Assembly: GCA_015222795.1 (NCBI GenBank)
Contig: JADFVY010000292.1
Location: forward strand, 1 to 7,921
Source of the DNA: Pseudomonadota bacterium
GTDB lineage: Bacteria > Pseudomonadota > Alphaproteobacteria > UBA8366 > JADFVY01
Length of the DNA: 7,921 nt
Direction: 5' to 3'
Under the pieces are notes generated by a model. The model worked only from the letters and a program-made list of their open reading frames with translations. It was not told the DNA's origin and did no database searches. The position numbers were made by a program, and so were the translations under genes. Shown here piece after piece: positions 1 through 6,693 of this stretch (position 1 is the stretch's first letter; every line of letters starts with the position of its first letter).

Positions 1-238
1 AATCGGGGCCGACCTGGCGGCGGCGCTGACGATCGACGGCACGCCCTCGCTGGTCCGGTTGTCGCGGTACCGGGCGGCGATCCCGCAATACACGATCGGG
101 CATCTCGACCGCATCGCCGGTATCGATGCAGAACTCGCGGCGCTGCCCGGACTACATCTCCACGCCAGCTGGCGCGATGGCATCGCGGTCGGCGACTGTA
201 TTCGCAATGCCGAGAAGCTGGCCGACAGTCTGGGTTGA
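1..238 (+). CDS. hemG: Protoporphyrinogen oxidase, HemY-type, C-terminal fragment (5' end outside window)
   Basis: The open frame runs from the left edge (first full codon at base 2) to a TGA at 236-238, giving the last 78 residues. Near its end the translation contains YRAAIPQYTIGH, then ASWRDGIAVGDCIRNAEKLA. This is the usual C-terminal signature of the FAD-dependent, oxygen-using protoporphyrinogen IX oxidase: an IPQY-GH segment, then a W-x-GI-VGDCI motif that belongs to the FAD-binding fold. The enzyme makes protoporphyrin IX in the penultimate step of heme synthesis and sits at the cytoplasmic membrane. The family is called HemY or HemG depending on the database. The N-terminal FAD/NAD-binding region is not in the window, so another member of the same flavin amine oxidase superfamily cannot be fully excluded. 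A heme-synthesis gene beside a cytochrome cluster is sensible, but the 280-bp gap argues for separate transcription. Confidence 0.8.
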   Translation, partial: IGADLAAALTIDGTPSLVRLSRYRAAIPQYTIGHLDRIAGIDAELAALPGLHLHASWRDGIAVGDCIRNAEKLADSLG

Positions 239-407
239 TTGTCACCTGACTCCGCTATGCGGCCATCTCATTTTTTGGGTTACTCGCGCCAGATTTTTTG
301 GGGTTGAATGAATTGCGACGTTATTGGGAGACGTCGGCGATGCGTTTCAACGCAAGCGCGAATCTTGCTCTCTTCGGTGCATGAACAGCGTGGTTTCCAT
401 GTCCGAG

Positions 408-421
408 TTGACGTGGATCAA
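408..421. promoter_or_regulatory. FNR/DNR-like box upstream of the nine-heme cytochrome gene
   Basis: TTGACGTGGATCAA is a TTGAC-N4-ATCAA dyad with one mismatch to the Crp/Fnr-family consensus TTGAT-N4-ATCAA. Its centre is at 414.5. The hexamer GCTAAT at 444-449 lies where a -10 element would fall if the box were at -41.5, giving a start near 456 and a leader of about 66 bases. The sequence is seen directly; activation by an FNR, DNR or NNR type protein is inferred. The rest of 239-521 shows no convincing gene; it has two short T-runs (271-276 and 294-299) but no clear stem before them. Confidence 0.6.
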
Positions 422-521
422 CGATTTTCCAGTCGGCGCGTGAGCTAATCCACACTAATTTTATCGTAAGTCTCCAACGGTCGGTAATCGCGCCGTCGTT
501 TAACGTAATGTGGTGTATCCA

Positions 522-2504
522 ATGCGCCCTTTGAAAATTTCCATATACGCTTTTTTTGCAGTTTTTCTCCTGTTGACCGGCATGTCGGGGAAGATGATTC
601 CGGCAGTGAACGCCCAGACCGCCGCGACGGGTGACACCGTTGCCGACGAAGCGGAGGCTCCGGACAACGAAATCTGTCTGGATTGTCATGGGATGGAGGG
701 GTTCGATACGGAATATCCTAACGGAGAACAGCGCCAGATCCATGTATCGCCGGAACGATTCGGACAGAGTGTGCATGGGAAACGCTTCTGCGTGGAATGT
801 CATAAGGACATCAAAGAAATTCCCCACGCGGAATTTTTGGATCGAAAAGTCAGCTGCGTACAATGTCACCGGAGCCTGTGGGACACCGCCCAAAAAGAAG
901 GAAAGACCGAGGAGTTCGCGAGGCTGGGCGAGGTGGTGCAGCAGATCGATAGCTACATGGGATCGGTCCATGCACAGCCGAATATGGAAGACCAGTCGAA
1001 TACGAATGCAACCTGTTACGATTGCCACAATGCCCATTACATTAGCCACATCGAGGGCGAGCTAGGTGCACTGTCGCGACTGGAAATTCCGGATATTTGC
1101 GGAAAGTGCCACACCGAACAGGCGTCCGATTATTTTACATCGGTGCATGGGAAGGAAGTTGCACTCAATTCAAATCCATACGCAGCTGTTTGCATAGACT
1201 GCCATACCACGCACAGCATAAACTCACCGGCCGCCGACAAAAACAGGCTGGTGATCGCGGAAAATTGCGGCAGTTGTCATGACCAACAGTATGAGACCTA
1301 CACGGGAACGTACCATGGCCAGGTTAACACCCTGGGATATGCCTACACGGCGAAGTGCTTCGACTGCCACGGATCTCACAAGATCCAGAGGGTGAACGAC
1401 GAAGCGTCAATGGTGCACGCGAACAACCGCCTAGCGACCTGCGGCAAATGCCACGACGATGTGACTGCGGGGTTCGCCTCGTTCCAGCCGCACGGAAATT
1501 CCGGCGATTTCGATCGCTACCCCTATATGTGGATCGCCTCGAAATTCATGATTGCGCTGGTTCTCGGCGTGTTTGCCTTCTTCTGGACGCATGCGGCGCT
1601 GTGGTTCTATCGCGAGTATATGGACCGCAAGCAAGGCAAAAATGCGCCGCATGTCCAGACCGACCTGCTGCCGCATCTGGAAGGCAAATACGTGAAGCGC
1701 TGGAGCCTGATTTGGCGTGTCGCCCACCTTCTGCTGGCGCTCGTCGTTATGATACTTGTCCTGACCGGAACCGCGGTGCTCTTTGCGGAGCGTGACTGGG
1801 CGCAGTTCACCATGTGGATGCTGGGTGGGCCCGAAAACGCGGCGTTCGTGCATCGGATCGGAGCCCTTACGTTCATCGGTCTGTTCGGTGGGCACCTGAT
1901 CTATTTCGCATTCTGTCTGGCCCGAAACTGGAAGGAATTCAAAATCTTCGGGCCGAACTCTCTGGTGCCGAATCTGCAGGACCTGTGGGACGTGATCGCC
2001 ATGTTCAAATGGTTCTTCGGCAAAGGGCCGCGTCCCATCTTCGACCGCTGGGCTTACTGGGAGAAATTCGACTATTGGGCGCCGTTCTGGGGCATGGGAA
2101 TCATTGGCGTGAGCGGTCTAATGATGTGGTTCCCGTCTGCGACCGCCTCGGTTCTTCCCGGCTGGGTGTTTAATGTCGCGACCATCGTGCATGGCGAGGA
2201 AGCCTTCCTGGCCGCGGTGTTCCTGTTCTCGGTGCATTTCTTCAATGTGCATTTCAGACCGGACAAGTTCCCGCAGGATATCGTGATGTTCACGGGCGCC
2301 ATGCCGCTGGAGGAATTCAAGCATGAACACACCGTGGAATACCGGCGTCTGGTCGAGAATGGTGAATTGGAGAAATATCTGGTTGAGGCTCCGTCAGCTC
2401 CGATGACGTTTTTCTCCAAGGTCTTGGGGGCAACCCTGATCTTCATCGGTCTGACGCTTCTGGTTCTGGTCCTCAACGGGTTCGCGAGTCATACGGGCGT
2501 GTAG
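522..2504 (+). CDS. Nine-heme c-type / b-type cytochrome fusion, CbcL-like putative quinol oxidoreductase
   Basis: This 660-residue protein has a signal peptide or anchor at about 5-32 and then nine CxxCH motifs starting at residues 52, 90, 112, 165, 193, 224, 249, 279 and 307. SVHG or similar histidine motifs between them resemble distal heme ligands of multiheme cytochromes. From about residue 337 there are six hydrophobic helices (roughly 337-363, 397-421, 442-466, 520-545, 553-577, 632-654). Several helices contain histidines (THAALW, RVAHLL, FVHRIG, GGHLIY, IVHGEE, SVHFFNVHF), as in diheme b-type subunits of the FdnI/HydC kind. The architecture matches Geobacter CbcL, which oxidises menaquinol and passes electrons to its own periplasmic hemes; the same role here is inferred. 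ATG 522 is preferred because it starts directly before the signal; an in-frame GTG at 510 adds four residues. Neither has a clear Shine-Dalgarno. The lipoprotein cytochrome follows after 69 bases, probably in one operon. Confidence 0.9.
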   Translation: MRPLKISIYAFFAVFLLLTGMSGKMIPAVNAQTAATGDTVADEAEAPDNEICLDCHGMEGFDTEYPNGEQRQIHVSPERFGQSVHGKRFCVECHKDIKEIPHAEFLDRKVSCVQCHRSLWDTAQKEGKTEEFARLGEVVQQIDSYMGSVHAQPNMEDQSNTNATCYDCHNAHYISHIEGELGALSRLEIPDICGKCHTEQASDYFTSVHGKEVALNSNPYAAVCIDCHTTHSINSPAADKNRLVIAENCGSCHDQQYETYTGTYHGQVNTLGYAYTAKCFDCHGSHKIQRVNDEASMVHANNRLATCGKCHDDVTAGFASFQPHGNSGDFDRYPYMWIASKFMIALVLGVFAFFWTHAALWFYREYMDRKQGKNAPHVQTDLLPHLEGKYVKRWSLIWRVAHLLLALVVMILVLTGTAVLFAERDWAQFTMWMLGGPENAAFVHRIGALTFIGLFGGHLIYFAFCLARNWKEFKIFGPNSLVPNLQDLWDVIAMFKWFFGKGPRPIFDRWAYWEKFDYWAPFWGMGIIGVSGLMMWFPSATASVLPGWVFNVATIVHGEEAFLAAVFLFSVHFFNVHFRPDKFPQDIVMFTGAMPLEEFKHEHTVEYRRLVENGELEKYLVEAPSAPMTFFSKVLGATLIFIGLTLLVLVLNGFASHTGV

Positions 2505-2573
2505 AGGTGACGCCTTTTATCCAAGGGGCGTTCGAGCTTTCTCATACGATTAGTTTTCGATTGGAGACTTGTA

Positions 2574-3671
2574 ATGAAATATCTTGCTTTGAGTGTGGCG
2601 CTGACGCTGGCATTGGTCGGTTGTGATGAAAAGGCCGCGGCGCCGGCCGATATTGCCGCCGGCAAGGCCATCGCGGAAACGCAATGCGTCGGCTGTCATG
2701 GGCTGGATGGCGTGGGAAAGGCCGCCGGAATTCCAAATCTGGGGGCGCAGGTGGAAAAATACCTGCTCGATTCGTTGCATGCTTATGAAGAAGGAGTGCG
2801 GACGCATGCCGCACTCAAGAATTTGACTCATGAACTGGATGCGGCGGATTTGCGCAACGTCGCGGGCTACTATGCCAGCTTGCCGCCGGCTGAGGCCGCC
2901 AGTAGCAAGGGGGAGGTCCAGTCTCCCTACGAAAAGGGTAAGGCCGCCGCCGCGGGTTGCGTCGATTGCCATGGCGATGATGGCAACAGCACGACTCCGG
3001 GTATCCCAAGCCTGGCGGGCCAGCAGCCGCGTTACTTCGTCTCCGCCGTGCGGGCCTATCGGGACGGACGGCGCGAGAAGCCGACGATGGAGATGCTGGG
3101 GGCGCTCGACGCCGTCGATCTGGAAAGCCTTGCGCTGTTTTACGCATCCCAGACACCGGCGACGCGCAAAGCTTCGGCATTCGGCGATCCGGTTGCCGGC
3201 GAGCCGCTGACGGCCCGTTGCGGCGGTTGCCACGGGGCAGACGGCGTGAGCATGGATACGGCGACGCCAACCCTCGCCGGGCAGGATCCGCAATACCTCG
3301 CCGCCGCGATCAAGGGGTATCGCGACCAGGCCCGACATCACGATGTAATGCGCGACGACAACACCGACAAGGAGATCGAGGATATCGCCGCGTTCTATGC
3401 CGCGCAGGGCTCCAAGGCGGCGGAGGGCGGGCCGCTAACGGTGCAGAAACTGGCCGAAAAATGCGAACGCTGTCATGGGCCTGAAGTCAATAATCCCGCG
3501 ATGGTAATCCCGAAGATCAGTGGCCAGGACAGGGTCTATCTCATCATGTCGTTGCGCGCGTATCGCGACGGCCGGCGCGGTAGTTCCATGATGCACAATA
3601 TGAGCCTGCCCTATAGCGAAACGATCATTGAGAGCGTCGCCTCGCTGTATGCAAGCCAGCCCTCGAGGTAA
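2574..3671 (+). CDS. Four-domain, four-heme class I cytochrome c, lipoprotein
   Basis: This 365-residue protein starts with a lipoprotein signal, LVGC at 14-17, so it is probably anchored by Cys17 on the periplasmic face of a membrane. Four class I cytochrome c domains of the c4/c553 type follow, at about 25-103, 116-193, 201-279 and 285-362. Their CxxCH motifs begin at 38, 129, 216 and 297, and each domain ends in a pattern near AxxYAS. The expected axial methionines are present in domains 2 to 4 (Met172, Met259, Met339 or 340). Domain 1 has Leu81 at that place. GGAGA at 2563-2567 lies six bases before the ATG. The role is inferred: an electron carrier between the membrane quinol oxidase encoded just upstream and a downstream acceptor. 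It resembles the protein encoded at 3864-5012 in domain plan. Confidence 0.9.
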   Translation: MKYLALSVALTLALVGCDEKAAAPADIAAGKAIAETQCVGCHGLDGVGKAAGIPNLGAQVEKYLLDSLHAYEEGVRTHAALKNLTHELDAADLRNVAGYYASLPPAEAASSKGEVQSPYEKGKAAAAGCVDCHGDDGNSTTPGIPSLAGQQPRYFVSAVRAYRDGRREKPTMEMLGALDAVDLESLALFYASQTPATRKASAFGDPVAGEPLTARCGGCHGADGVSMDTATPTLAGQDPQYLAAAIKGYRDQARHHDVMRDDNTDKEIEDIAAFYAAQGSKAAEGGPLTVQKLAEKCERCHGPEVNNPAMVIPKISGQDRVYLIMSLRAYRDGRRGSSMMHNMSLPYSETIIESVASLYASQPSR

Positions 3672-3700
3672 TACCAAGGCTCTTTGATAAAGTTCCATGT

Positions 3701-3738
3701 GGTGGGACCTGGCGGCCCGCCGGCCGCCAGGTCCCACC
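3701..3738. terminator. Perfect 17-bp hairpin after the lipoprotein cytochrome gene
   Basis: The arms GGTGGGACCTGGCGGCC (3701-3717) and GGCCGCCAGGTCCCACC (3722-3738) are exact reverse complements around a four-base loop. The structure begins 29 bases after the stop at 3671. It has no T-run on either side, so it is not a textbook rho-independent terminator. It may block 3' exonucleases, or end transcription in another way. Confidence 0.5.
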
Positions 3739-3793
3739 GGAGGCCGGGTTTCCCTGACGAGGGGCTCGTGAATGGTAACGCCGGGCCGCGTTA

Positions 3794-3832
3794 CGACAAA
3801 ATAACAGGGGCCTCCCGCAGGAGGCCCCTGTT
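3794..3832 (-). terminator. Rho-independent terminator of the minus-strand cytochrome operon
   Basis: AACAGGGGCCTCC (3803-3815) and GGAGGCCCCTGTT (3820-3832) form a perfect 13-bp stem with a four-base loop. Read on the minus strand it is followed by TTATTTTG, and it lies 31 bases after the stop of the minus-strand cytochrome gene. This fits an intrinsic terminator for that strand. On the plus strand only a short TT follows, so a bidirectional role is less likely. Confidence 0.8.
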
Positions 3833-3863
3833 CACATTGCATCGAGGTGCGTGGGGAATTTGG

Positions 3864-5012
3864 TCAATCGGCCCCTTGCCCGGCGTAAAAGGCCGCCAGC
3901 TTTGCGATATCCGACTCTCCCATCAGGAACGACATTGCGTACATCATCGAACTCTCGCGCTCGCCGCCGTGATAACGCTTTAGCGCATTGATGAGATAGG
4001 CCTCGTTCTGGCCCGCGAGAATCGGAAAGCGCGGGTCCGCGCTGTGGCCGCCGGCACCGTGGCAATGGCTGCACTTTTCGGCCCATTCGGCCAGCGCCAG
4101 CGGCTTGCGCACCGGCAGGGCCTTTGGTTCGCTGGTCGCATAGAAAGCCGCCATATCCTTGATATCGGTTTCCCGCAAGGAGGCAAGGGCCTCGCGCATT
4201 ACTTCGTGGTTCCTTCCGCCGCTCCGATAACCCTCGGCGGCGGCTACAAGATACTCGGCATCCAGGCCCGCCAGACGGGGTGTTTTGGGATCCTTGTTAT
4301 TGCCGTCGTCCGCGTGGCAGCCGGAGCAGGGCGCGGTGACGGCCAGACCGGCAAGGGCATCGCCCTCGGTCGGAGGTTCGGCCCGTTTAGGCTCCATCGC
4401 GGCATAAAAATACGCCATGTCTTCCAGATCGGCGTCGGTCAGTCCTTCCAGGAAGGCCTGCATGTCTTCGTCTTTCCGCACCCCGTCCTGGTAATGTTTC
4501 AGTGCGGTTATAAGATAGGATACATGCTGGCCGGCCAGGCTCGGCATACCCGGTATGTCCGAGTTACCGTCGTCTCCGTGACAGGCGGCGCATTCCCCGG
4601 TGGCCTCCCGGACCGTCGCGAAAGGATCTTCCTCGGCGGGCGACAACGCGCCCGTTCTCTTCACGATCCGGTTGAACGGTTTCAGGCTGCCGTAGTACGC
4701 GGCGACATTCGCAATATCCTGCTTGCTCAACCCCACGACGACTTCCGCCATTCGCGTGCCTTTCCTGTGCCCATCCTTGTAGGACAGCAGTCCGGCCTGA
4801 ATATAGGAGGGGTGCTGTCCAGACAGGTGCGGCACGCCGGGCTGATCGCTTATGCCCTCCACGCCATGGCAGGCGGCGCAAATTTCTGCCATCTTCTTAC
4901 CCGCAGGAGTATCGCCGACTAGCGGGGGAGGCGTTTCCTGAGCCCATGCCGCCCCCGCGGTTGCCGCAAAAACGAAGCCGGCCGCGGTTATCGCTGTTAG
5001 CGTATGTTTCAT
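3864..5012 (-). CDS. Four-domain, four-heme class I cytochrome c, secreted to the periplasm
   Basis: This 382-residue protein has a Sec signal peptide ending near AAWAQ (residues 21-25) and no lipobox, so it is probably soluble in the periplasm. Four c4/c553-type class I domains carry CxxCH at 45-49, 141-145, 229-233 and 314-318. Candidate axial methionines are Met88, Met184, Met272 and Met356 or 357, so every domain has one. Typical motifs recur in each domain: CHGxDG or similar after the heme site, LxGQ, and a final AxFYA. The start at 5012 is chosen because GAGGA lies six bases upstream and the signal peptide follows directly; an upstream in-frame start at 5054 would add 14 polar residues. 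The gene lies 75 bases after the monoheme membrane protein gene, probably in the same transcript. It is likely a paralogue of the lipoprotein cytochrome at 2574-3671. Its electron donor and acceptor are unknown. Confidence 0.9.
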   Translation of the reverse strand: MKHTLTAITAAGFVFAATAGAAWAQETPPPLVGDTPAGKKMAEICAACHGVEGISDQPGVPHLSGQHPSYIQAGLLSYKDGHRKGTRMAEVVVGLSKQDIANVAAYYGSLKPFNRIVKRTGALSPAEEDPFATVREATGECAACHGDDGNSDIPGMPSLAGQHVSYLITALKHYQDGVRKDEDMQAFLEGLTDADLEDMAYFYAAMEPKRAEPPTEGDALAGLAVTAPCSGCHADDGNNKDPKTPRLAGLDAEYLVAAAEGYRSGGRNHEVMREALASLRETDIKDMAAFYATSEPKALPVRKPLALAEWAEKCSHCHGAGGHSADPRFPILAGQNEAYLINALKRYHGGERESSMMYAMSFLMGESDIAKLAAFYAGQGAD

Positions 5013-5087
5013 TGCATCCTCGGATTTTTCTGGCTGGGGGTTGCGGCGGACCAATTCGAATTGTCGCCTTGGTCCATCCGCGGCCCC

Positions 5088-5852
5088 TCACATTAAGGTC
5101 GCTTCGTGCTCATGCTTTTCATGCGAATATTTGTAGAACCATATCTGGTACATCGAGACGATCCACTGGAAGGCAAAGCTCATCCCCATCAGGCCGCCGC
5201 TGCCGACAACGATAATGGCGAATCCCGGGTGCAGCTTGGTCAGGTACCAGGAAAAAATATCGATGACGACCGCGAGGAACGGCGTGGCAATTACCACGGA
5301 TTTGAACCAGACCGGACGGACGTAGGCATGGCTGAAGATTGTCCCCATGAGGAAGAAGATGAAGGTGATCCCGAACATGTGGATATGGGAGACCCGCACC
5401 AGCGTGGAGATATTCATTCCGGTATCGATTTCGGCGGTCTCTTGCACATGCTCGAAACCGTCGAGATTCGGGATATGAGGGTTGCTGCCGTCGTGGCAGG
5501 CGACGCATCGCTTTTCGATGATCGGCTTGATCTTCTCCTCGAACTCCTTTTCGTCGACGCCGCGCCGCAACCATCCAGAGATGGCGCCACGCTCTTCGTT
5601 CGGCAGCATCCCGGACATCGGCCCCATCATGGCGGCCTCCAGTCTGGTGGCTTCCTTGTTGCCGCTGTAGGCGATAGCGACATCCTCTACCGATATCCCC
5701 GGCTTGCCGTCGCGGCCCGCATGAGAGTTGTAAATATGGATCATCGCAAACAGGTAACCGATTCCGAGCACGAGCAGGGTGCCAGTAAATAGCGTCCGCA
5801 TGCTGAGCGGGAATTCGCTGTAGTGAAAAAACATTCGGTGAACTTGGGCCAT
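5088..5852 (-). CDS. Membrane protein with one c-type heme motif, function unknown
   Basis: This 254-residue protein has an N-terminal membrane helix (about 21-41) and a hydrophilic section with one CxxCH at 116-120 (CVACHDGSNPHIPNLDGF). Three more helices follow at about 153-175, 183-205 and 210-232, and the tail is rich in His and Glu. If the heme domain is periplasmic, the N-terminus is cytoplasmic. Histidines in or near the helices (His39, His44, His156, His158, His175) could bind b-type heme or metal, but this is only a suggestion. I recall similar uncharacterised proteobacterial proteins, sometimes carrying misleading database names, but assign no function. ATG 5852 is preferred since GGAGAGG lies seven bases upstream; an in-frame TTG at 5873 would put the Shine-Dalgarno inside the gene. 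It is first in the minus-strand unit, ahead of a four-heme cytochrome, which suggests that the two exchange electrons. Confidence 0.85.
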   Translation of the reverse strand: MAQVHRMFFHYSEFPLSMRTLFTGTLLVLGIGYLFAMIHIYNSHAGRDGKPGISVEDVAIAYSGNKEATRLEAAMMGPMSGMLPNEERGAISGWLRRGVDEKEFEEKIKPIIEKRCVACHDGSNPHIPNLDGFEHVQETAEIDTGMNISTLVRVSHIHMFGITFIFFLMGTIFSHAYVRPVWFKSVVIATPFLAVVIDIFSWYLTKLHPGFAIIVVGSGGLMGMSFAFQWIVSMYQIWFYKYSHEKHEHEATLM

Positions 5853-6029
5853 GGCCGCGCCTCTCCATTTCAATTTACGCGAAAAGGCAGCACCCCCCTT
5901 CTCGCATTTCCCCTGTTTATTAGCTCGCCGTTGCGACCGTGTTCAGGATCATGCCATCGATGCGCTGGCACGCGCGGATTACGCTTAGGTGCGAGGGGAA
6001 TTAGTAGCTTGACTTAATGGCGCAATCCC

Positions 6030-6043
6030 TTGATCTGTGTCAA
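6030..6043. promoter_or_regulatory. FNR/DNR-like box, left member of the divergent pair
   Basis: TTGATCTGTGTCAA is a TTGAT-N4-GTCAA dyad with one mismatch to the FNR consensus; the GTCAA half is also usual for DNR/NNR-type sites. It lies in the 312-bp divergent region 5853-6164, which holds no convincing gene. It could serve the leftward genes: ACTAAT on the minus strand at 6005-6000 sits about where a -10 element would lie. It could also act as a second, upstream site for the rightward promoter. The regulator is inferred. Confidence 0.65.
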
Positions 6044-6065
6044 TTGCGCTAAGCGGAAGTTTTTG

Positions 6066-6079
6066 TTGATCTGCATCAA
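6066..6079. promoter_or_regulatory. Perfect FNR-consensus box, right member of the divergent pair
   Basis: TTGATCTGCATCAA matches TTGAT-N4-ATCAA exactly. Its centre at 6072.5 is 36 bp from that of the other box. TATCTT at 6102-6107 is in the right place for a -10 element if the box is at -41.5, giving a start near 6114 and a leader of about 51 bases before the gene at 6165. This is the layout of a class II FNR-activated promoter. The match is seen; the activity is inferred. Confidence 0.75.
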
Positions 6080-6164
6080 TTTCGTGGAATGAATGACTCT
6101 GTATCTTTGTTTCTTATAACGACATGGTCGATTTGCATGATCGGCCCAAGCAAGAAAGGACTTT

Positions 6165-6569
6165 ATGATGAGGATTTGGCGATACACGAAGGCTCTTTTA
6201 CGGGGCGTTGTAAATATTGCTGTCTTCGCAGGCGGATTATGGGCTTTCGGCGCGGCTGCCCAGGAGGCAACCAGCTTCAAGGAAGATGTCTTTCCGATCA
6301 TCGAACTCAGATGCCTGGAATGCCATGTGCCGGGTGCGGAAGGATACGAGGTGAGCGGCCTGGATCTCAGGACTTTCGATAGTCTCATGAAGGGAACCAA
6401 GCATGGGCCGGTCGTCGTGCCGCGCAGTGCGTTTGAGAGCAACCTGATTGCGGTGATCGATCACCGTACTGCCCAGGAGATTCGGATGCCGCATAACGCC
6501 AGGAAAATGTCGAAATGCGAAAGGTTTGCGATTCGCGCCTGGATCAACCAGGGCGCACGCGATAACTGA
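6165..6569 (+). CDS. Monoheme protein resembling planctomycete-type cytochrome c (PSC) domain
   Basis: This 134-residue exported protein has a signal peptide to about residue 32 (GAAAQE) and one CxxCH at 50-54 in the context FPIIELRCLECH. Later come SGLDLRTFDSLMKG, MPH at 108-110, and a C-terminal WINQGARDN. This series of motifs is typical of the planctomycete cytochrome C family (PSC), in which a short heme domain ends with W-I-x-x-GA-x-DN. In large Planctomycetes proteins it is one of several domains; here it is the whole mature protein. Met108 could be the distal heme ligand. AAGGA at 6156-6160 precedes two possible starts, ATG 6165 and ATG 6168; the second has the better spacing of seven bases and would remove only one residue. 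It is the first gene after the perfect FNR-like box. The electron partner is unknown. Confidence 0.85.
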   Translation: MMRIWRYTKALLRGVVNIAVFAGGLWAFGAAAQEATSFKEDVFPIIELRCLECHVPGAEGYEVSGLDLRTFDSLMKGTKHGPVVVPRSAFESNLIAVIDHRTAQEIRMPHNARKMSKCERFAIRAWINQGARDN

Positions 6570-6693
6570 CGCACGCCAACCGCGGGGTTGATTCTCGGGC
6601 GATGAATGGCGTTCGACCCTGCCGGTTATCGGTGCCAGGGGGTAACCAAAGAAGTATTCTTTTCATAGCACTGGAAAACCAAGGAGAGTAAAA

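Noticed and set aside
270..305. Two copies of ATTTTTTGGG separated by about 13 bases after the hemG fragment
   Set aside because: T-runs suggest a terminator, but only very weak stems precede them, and ten matching bases dominated by T are not good evidence of a functional repeat.
321..1049. Minus-strand open frame of 242 codons across the start of the nine-heme gene
   Set aside because: It covers both the putative regulatory region and the signal peptide and heme motifs of the real gene, and has no recognisable domain.
4044..4922. Plus-strand open frame of 292 codons opposite the four-heme cytochrome gene
   Set aside because: It is antisense to a gene with four CxxCH motifs, a signal peptide and a Shine-Dalgarno, and its translation shows no recognisable motif. 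It is a by-product of GC-rich codon use.
5052..5063. Perfect palindrome CAATTCGAATTG between the two minus-strand genes
   Set aside because: It is only 12 bases long, matches no operator family I know, and lies inside a probable operon; chance cannot be excluded.
5106..5792. Plus-strand open frame of 228 codons opposite the monoheme membrane protein gene
   Set aside because: The product is highly charged without known motifs, and the minus strand has clear helices, a heme motif and a ribosome binding site.
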